Positions 13,959 through 20,000 of a stretch of 22,797 nt of DNA are shown piece by piece. The DNA comes from a virus, in IMG/VR virus record IMGVR_UViG_3300031885_000122, positions 1 to 22,797 of that record. One strand, written 5' to 3'. The notes under the pieces were generated by a model. That model was not told the DNA's origin. It ran no database searches and saw nothing but the letters and a program-made list of their open reading frames with translations. Each line of letters starts with the position of its first letter. The first letter of the stretch is position 1. The translations under genes were made by a program, and so were the position numbers.

Positions 13959-15723
13959 CGACGGAGCTCCTCAGCTGTTTCAACTGCCGAATCACGTTGT
14001 CCAGCGAGAACAGCGCCGTCTTCACCGGGCCCTGCTCCAGTTGCAGGCCCAGCCTTGAGGCCAAGAGAAGCTTGGCGAGGGACGAGGAGGCCTCCTCGAG
14101 TTCGTCCGTGTGCTCCATGAACTTGAGGAGGTTTACCTCATTGAGGAAGTTCAGCCCGAGGACCGTGTCGACCGTGCTCTTCGCGTCCTGCTCCGACACG
14201 TCGAGTGCGATCTTGAAGAACGAATAGCCCTCGCAAGGCCGAATCCTCGCCGCCGCCTGGATGAGGTTGACCGGGCCGGATTCAAAGCTGGAAGATGCGG
14301 CCGCGATCTTTTCGAGGCGCCCACCGCCGCTGGGTTCGGAGGCCGGACCCATGGTAAAGAACGCCGAGCCTGATGTTTCTGCTTTCTTCATCATCTCGAG
14401 AGCGACGGACGGCCCCGTACGCTCCGAGAGGGCTCGGCAGAAATCGGTCCTCGACTCGCCGGTCTTCGACACCTCGTCCATCTCCGCCCCGTGGATGGAG
14501 TAGGAAAGTCCGCGGCAGCGGATCTCGACGGCGTTGAGCGGCCAGTCGATCTTGTTCGAGTCGATCGAGTTCGCCACCTTCCCGAGTCCGGCGGCGCAGC
14601 CCATCCAGTTCCACTCGGGTCCCATGAAGACGGTGTCCCCGAGCTGGTGGAAGCCCTGGTACTTGTCCGAGGCGTAGATGGTCTTGAACCCACCGGTGGC
14701 CATGAAGTCGGCCACCTTGATGAAGGGCACGCCGTCCTCGTTCGAGCCGAGGTAGAGGAAGCGCACCGGCCACGTCGCAACGGCATGGCCTTCCTTGATC
14801 ATCCAGAAGAAGCCCACGTCGTTGGTCTTCGGGGCCTCGGCCATGGCGATCTTGCTGAGTCCGTTCGCGTCCTTGATCTCGCGGCCGCCCACGTGCTCGG
14901 CGATGGCGATGGTCCTGTCCCCCTCGAGGCTCATGGCGAGCTTCACGCCCATCGGCTTGGTGGGTTCCAGCGGGTTCGCGTCCCATCCGATCACCTGGTC
15001 GAAGACGAAGGCGGCGCACTTGTCGGTGCCGCCGAAGAGGACCGAGTAGATGCCTGGCTGGGACACGTCCTCGTAGGGACGGAACTTGATCTCCTCGACC
15101 TTCCAGGTCTGCTTGGCTTCGGCTTCCTTCTGGAGGGTCTCGCGGGCGGCGACGGCATAGTCCGTCACCACGCCCCTGAGGATGGTGTTGGCGGCAAGGG
15201 CGTACTCCGTCCCTTCGCGGCCGATCGTCTCGAAGGACTTCTTCAGGTCGTCCAGCGTGAAGGACAGCCCGGAGGAGAAGGAGTACTTCCCGGAGAACGG
15301 CGCGCGGGTGACGTTGTAGATCGACATGTCGGCGAGTTCGCCCTGGCCCGGCTCCGATGCGGTCCCGAGTTCGGTCTTCTGGAGAGAGGAGAGGAAAGTG
15401 GCCTTGGTCATCGGGCGGAGCTTGCCCTCGTGCCAGAACAGGTCCAGCGGGGAGAGCTTGAAGTTCTCGATGATCAGTGGGATGGCGGCCTTGTCGTCGA
15501 TGACGATCTGGCCCACGCCGGCGCCGGCCTCGGGATCCGTTCGGTTCATGTGGATGCGGATGTCGTGCTCCTGCAAGAACGGGTTCTGTTCGTGCAGGTA
15601 CATCATGATCTCGCTTTCCCACTTGGCGGGGTCGCGCCCGAGCTTGACGTTGGCGACCTTCTCGACCTCCCCGAGGGAGGCTGCAGTGAGGAACAGCGGG
15701 CTGCCGGCGATCTCGGCCTTCAT
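13939..15723 (-). CDS. Large protein of unknown function, probably virion (594 aa)
   Basis: I do not recognise this protein. It starts at an ATG preceded by GGAGGAG, 10 bases after the stop of the gene upstream. The first 300 residues mix beta and helix and include a basic amphipathic stretch (PLIIENFKLSPLDLFW). The middle is rich in Gly and aromatic residues (for example GPEWNWMGCAAGLGKVAN). The last 100 residues look helical, with a Leu-rich segment (LAKLLLASRLGLQLEQG) and a basic end. There are no catalytic motifs, signal peptide or obvious membrane segment. It lies between a probable spike protein and the packaging genes, and its length suits a structural or internal virion protein. It does not show the features I would expect of a portal. 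The last 20 bases overlap the start of the next gene. Confidence 0.8.
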   Translation of the reverse strand: MKAEIAGSPLFLTAASLGEVEKVANVKLGRDPAKWESEIMMYLHEQNPFLQEHDIRIHMNRTDPEAGAGVGQIVIDDKAAIPLIIENFKLSPLDLFWHEGKLRPMTKATFLSSLQKTELGTASEPGQGELADMSIYNVTRAPFSGKYSFSSGLSFTLDDLKKSFETIGREGTEYALAANTILRGVVTDYAVAARETLQKEAEAKQTWKVEEIKFRPYEDVSQPGIYSVLFGGTDKCAAFVFDQVIGWDANPLEPTKPMGVKLAMSLEGDRTIAIAEHVGGREIKDANGLSKIAMAEAPKTNDVGFFWMIKEGHAVATWPVRFLYLGSNEDGVPFIKVADFMATGGFKTIYASDKYQGFHQLGDTVFMGPEWNWMGCAAGLGKVANSIDSNKIDWPLNAVEIRCRGLSYSIHGAEMDEVSKTGESRTDFCRALSERTGPSVALEMMKKAETSGSAFFTMGPASEPSGGGRLEKIAAASSSFESGPVNLIQAAARIRPCEGYSFFKIALDVSEQDAKSTVDTVLGLNFLNEVNLLKFMEHTDELEEASSSLAKLLLASRLGLQLEQGPVKTALFSLDNVIRQLKQLRSSVDGAQPE

Positions 15724-15733
15724 GGCTCCTCCG

Positions 15734-17047
15734 TCAGACCATCACGTCGCTATAATAGTCCGGCAACCCCATCTTGCCGAGCGAGCCGGCCAACGAGCCG
15801 ATCAGGTCCGGCGAGACCAGCGTTACCGTGGATGCCGGCGGCACGTAACCATGGACGTGGGTCATTAGAGCCTGAACATCGCTCTTGTAAACCTCGTCCA
15901 CGAACGACTTCAGGACCGCCAGTTCACCCTTGCTCCCAAAGTATACGCTTTTCTTGAATCGAATCCCTGCCCCCATTGACCCTTGGTACCACTCGCACAG
16001 GGGATCCAGGGGACTCGGGGTCTTGTCGTGGGTGAAGGTGGCCACTTTGGCAGGGTCCCACATCACCCAAGGACCACCGAACCCGATGGTCTTGGCCTTG
16101 ATGAAGAGGCCCTCTGAGTTCAGTGAGATGAACTGGTCCTTTCCCCAGGAGATGACGGCCTCATCCTCGTTGAACCGGAGCTGGTAAAGGTTGGAGGCAG
16201 CGTTCGATCCATCCTTGGAGACCGTCAACCGGACTTCGTTCAGTTCATTGTCGACTTCGAGGGTTCCGAACTTCCGAAGCTGGATACGCGCGCCGCGCTT
16301 GATGGTCTGGTTCAAGGTCTTCTTGCTGCGGCCGAACTTGAGATCATCGGCATCCCTGAGCCCGCCGGCCTCGACGGCGAAATCCCGATCGGTTGGCTTA
16401 TCGGAATCGGAGGACAATGACGCCTCAAGACGGACGGGAGCCTTGTCCTGCGGCGTGGGGGAATCATCGATCTTCGAGGTGTCATCCTGTTTTTCGGTGA
16501 AGACCTTGAAGATGAACCCGGGGACGATGTTTACCGTGATCTGCCTGGCCGTGAAGACCAGGGCGTTCTTGGCGGCCAGGAACGCGGCATAGAGGATGTT
16601 GGAGACGAAGTGGATCAGGCTCCCGTCCGAGAAGGTCCTCACCTGAGTTTCCGTCTCACGACTCTTCATGATCACGTCGCCGTGGACGGGAGTGAACTCC
16701 TCGTTGGGATCGCCATAGTTCGGGAGGTTCTCCGTGTCGGACTTGCCGAGTGCATAGTCCTGGAATTGCTCCTGCTCCTCGGCAAGTAGTTCCAAGACCG
16801 TTTTCTCGGCACCATTCTCGATCGGGGCCTGGGCCAGGGGAACCCGGCAGACGATGATCCAGCCAAACAGATTGTGATGGGAGCAAAGGACCTGATCGCC
16901 TTCCTTGTACGGGTTGTAGACGCCAAGATCGCACGGATGGCAAACCTGCTGAACGCCGAGGCCCAGCATGGTCACATAGTAGATCTTCTTGGTGTGATAG
17001 GCCCTGTCGATCACACCCAGGTGAAGAGTCGGGGGATCCATCGGCAT
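15734..17047 (-). CDS. Probable baseplate/tail-spike-associated protein (437 aa)
   Basis: I do not recognise a close family; the call rests on the shape of the sequence. The N-terminal part, around residues 40-70, holds the pattern NPYKEGDQVLC followed by GWIIV. This resembles the small OB-fold domain of phage baseplate spike and hub proteins. The middle has a proline-rich, Asp/Ser/Thr-rich stretch. It is followed by beta-rich sequence with alternating short strands (KDGSNAASNLYQLRF, then AVISWGKDQFISLNSEGLFI), as expected of a beta-helical or spike-like body. Near the C-terminus, ALMTHVHGYVPP resembles the His-containing end of Mu gp45/P2 gpV-like spike proteins. The ATG at 17047 lies 7 bases after the polymerase stop codon, with a weak AGGTG ribosome site overlapping that stop. 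The likely role is in the virion. Any other beta-rich structural protein is possible. Confidence 0.4.
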   Translation of the reverse strand: MPMDPPTLHLGVIDRAYHTKKIYYVTMLGLGVQQVCHPCDLGVYNPYKEGDQVLCSHHNLFGWIIVCRVPLAQAPIENGAEKTVLELLAEEQEQFQDYALGKSDTENLPNYGDPNEEFTPVHGDVIMKSRETETQVRTFSDGSLIHFVSNILYAAFLAAKNALVFTARQITVNIVPGFIFKVFTEKQDDTSKIDDSPTPQDKAPVRLEASLSSDSDKPTDRDFAVEAGGLRDADDLKFGRSKKTLNQTIKRGARIQLRKFGTLEVDNELNEVRLTVSKDGSNAASNLYQLRFNEDEAVISWGKDQFISLNSEGLFIKAKTIGFGGPWVMWDPAKVATFTHDKTPSPLDPLCEWYQGSMGAGIRFKKSVYFGSKGELAVLKSFVDEVYKSDVQALMTHVHGYVPPASTVTLVSPDLIGSLAGSLGKMGLPDYYSDVMV

Positions 17048-17054
17048 CGGTCAC

Positions 17055-20000
17055 CTACGGCCGCTTGTACCCGCCGAAGGCCACGCGCGTGATCGGGTGG
17101 CCCTTGGCCGTGTCCGCCTTTTCAAGCGTCGCCGGAGCCCGCTGGAGGGTCTCGTGCAAGCGCTCAAACATCAGTTTACCGAAGAGGTCATCCCCGTGAT
17201 AGGGGGAAACACGGATGGGCAGCAGAGTCGACTGGTAGAGAATCTTCCTTCCCTTGCCGATCTTCTTGTTGACCTCGTCGATGGCGTTGACGGAGACGAT
17301 GTCGCCGCGATAGACGTGAAATTTCTCCCCGTCGCCGGCGTCGGTCACCTCGGCCCGGTCCGTCATGGGCTTGATCACGGCCTCGAAGATCTTCTGCTTC
17401 ATCCGGATCCCGCCTCCGGAGTACTCCTTCTGCAGGTCCGAGATGATCTGGCCGCGGACCCTGTGGATGTCCCCCGTGATGGACAGAAGTTCCTGGGGCT
17501 TGATGACGCCGGTTGCGGAGAGCTTCTGGCCGGCGACGACCTTGTCGCCCTTCTTCACGCCGAGCCCGGTCTCCTTGGGGACGAAGTGGTCCTCCGTGCC
17601 GACGGTGACGTCCCAGCCTCCGCCGAGTCCCTTCTTCACGGACGACACGGACCCGGAGACCGACGAGAGCGTGGCCTTGCCGAGAAGGTTCTCCGGCATC
17701 TCATAGATCTGCTCGATCCGATCGAACCCGACTGCCGAGCGACCGGCGGCGCCGCCTGTGTGGAACCCGCGGAGCATCGTCTGTAGGACCGGCTCGGTGA
17801 CGGTCTGGCCGGCCAAGGCCCCGATGTGGAATCCGATCGCAGGGAATTGGCCGGTCTCGTCGAGGCCGTAACACTTCTGGCAGATGCCCCGGATCGCCTT
17901 GCACTTCAAGGGCGACCGCATCTTGATCACGGACGTCTTCCTGGTGCGAAGCTTCTGGACGAGCTCGGGAGTCATGACCTTGCCCTTGAACGGACCATCG
18001 GAGACCACCCGATCAAGGGCCTCCCTGGACTCCACCGGGAAGACGAGACCGTCGGTCGATCCACAATCGGCCATCGAGATGATCTGGTCGATCGTCGTGT
18101 TCACCAGGCGCTTGCTCAGAGCCCCGACGTCGCGGGTTCCCAGGCCCTTCTGCATCAGGCCCTTCCTGGAGCCCGGCAGGGTGGACCAGTACGCGGCAAT
18201 GTCGTGTCCCTCGGCGAAAGACTTCTTGATCGGAACCTGGATGATCTGGTCCCGGTGGTCGGTCATGGCCACGGGAGCGGCCAGCATCTGCGTCATCTGG
18301 TCAGCCTTCCCGAAAGCCCCGGAGAGGATGCCGCCGATCACGAACCGGTTGTCCTTCATTCCCTTGACTTGGGCATTCAGTTTGTCGACGGCCTCCAAGT
18401 AGGCCTTGTCAAAACCAACGCCCTTCACCTTCCCGGCCGCTTCGGCCAAGATCTTATCCCGTGCCTTGTAGTCGAACTCGAGGTCCTTCAGGCCGACGGA
18501 GAACCCAACTTCCGTGACATACTTGGCCCCGAGATCCTTCAGCCTGTTGATCACAGACCCGGCCTCGTTCGGTTTCTCCTTGGCGATCTTGAAGAGGGCA
18601 TCCTTCATGATCTTTCCGGTTATCGTGACGTTCCCGGGTTTGAACCCGACCGGGAATGAGTCGTTGACGATCAGCCTTCCCGGCGTCCAGATCCCTTCCC
18701 CCTTCACCATGACGGGCGTGTTGACCTTGATCGCCTTCCGTCCATAGAGAGCCATCATGTCCTTGAAGCTCGCCGCGGCCGCCGGAGTTCCCTTGGGCTC
18801 GGTCATCAGGTAGAGACCAAGGACGTACTCCTTGCTGGGCGCGTGCATGAGCGAATCGCTCGATACGGAAAGCAGATTCCTGGATGGGAGTTTGTCCAGG
18901 GCTTCCTTTCGGGCAGCCTCACTGACAACGGTGTGTACACCCATGGTGTCGCCGTCGAAATCGGCGTTGAATCCCGAGACGATCAGCGGGTTGATATGGA
19001 TCGCCTGACCCGTTACCAGCATCGGTCGGAACGGAAGCATGCTGAATTTGTGGAGCGTGGGGGCCCGGTTCAGGTAGACCGGCCGGTCCTTGATCTCGGC
19101 GCGAAGGACGTCCATCGCCTTGGGGTCCTTCTTCTCGATGAGGTCCAGGGCCTCGTTCGGGGTGAGACCGGCGCCGACCAGGCCTCGTACGACGAACGGC
19201 CTGTAGATCATGAGGGCCATGTCCTCGGGAAGCCCGACCTCGTCGATGCCGAGAGCAGGGTTCGGGATCACCGTCGACCTGCCGGACAGGTCCTGTGGAC
19301 GGCGGACGGCGCGGCCCTGGAAGAGGCCGAACTTGTTCGTCTGCCCCTTGACCGTTGCGATGAACCCCTTGAAGTTCTTCGATCGCGTGAGCGGCTCGGT
19401 CACGCCGGCCATCCCCTGCACGGCGCCGTAGAGACTCGCTCGGAGAGGGGCCAGGTTCTTCGAGTCGACGCCCTGGTTCTTGAGGTCCAGGAGCTGCTTG
19501 TTGATCAGCAGAATCTCCCGATAGCAGTGGTTCGGGTCGGCGACGTTCAGGGCGCCGTCCGGAAGCGGATAGATCGGACGGAACTGCGGAGGGATCACCG
19601 GGACCTTGCTCCAGATGTAGGCCTCCGACGGGCTCATCTTCAGGGCCTTCAGAGCCTGGAGGTACCGACGTTTCCTGTTCAGGTCATCCAGGGTTGAAGC
19701 GCGGGCCGTCCTGATCTTGGCGATCGTCTCATTTAACTGGGCGTCGACATCCACTCGGTCGAGCAGGCGCTTGATCCCTTCTCCGGCCGGCTTCCCCATC
19801 GTCGGGTCGGCCACCAGCTTTCCGTCCTTCGTGACGAAGGTCTCCCCGCTCATGATCGACTTGAACTGGGAAGAGGAGATACCGGTGACGGAGATGATCG
19901 GCCGCTCCATCAAGGGGTTCGGGATCGACGACTCGAGATCGATGTGACTCCAGGAAACTCCTCCGAACCCTCCCGTCACCGACCGGTCGAACAGACCGCC

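Noticed and set aside
15751-15756. TATAAT on the plus strand
   Set aside because: It lies inside the minus-strand coding sequence of the spike-type protein, no gene follows on the plus strand, and no clear -35 partner is seen.
14491-15957. Plus-strand 488-codon open frame
   Set aside because: It runs opposite a well-supported minus-strand gene and spans two of its neighbours. Its composition is typical of antisense frames in G+C-rich DNA.
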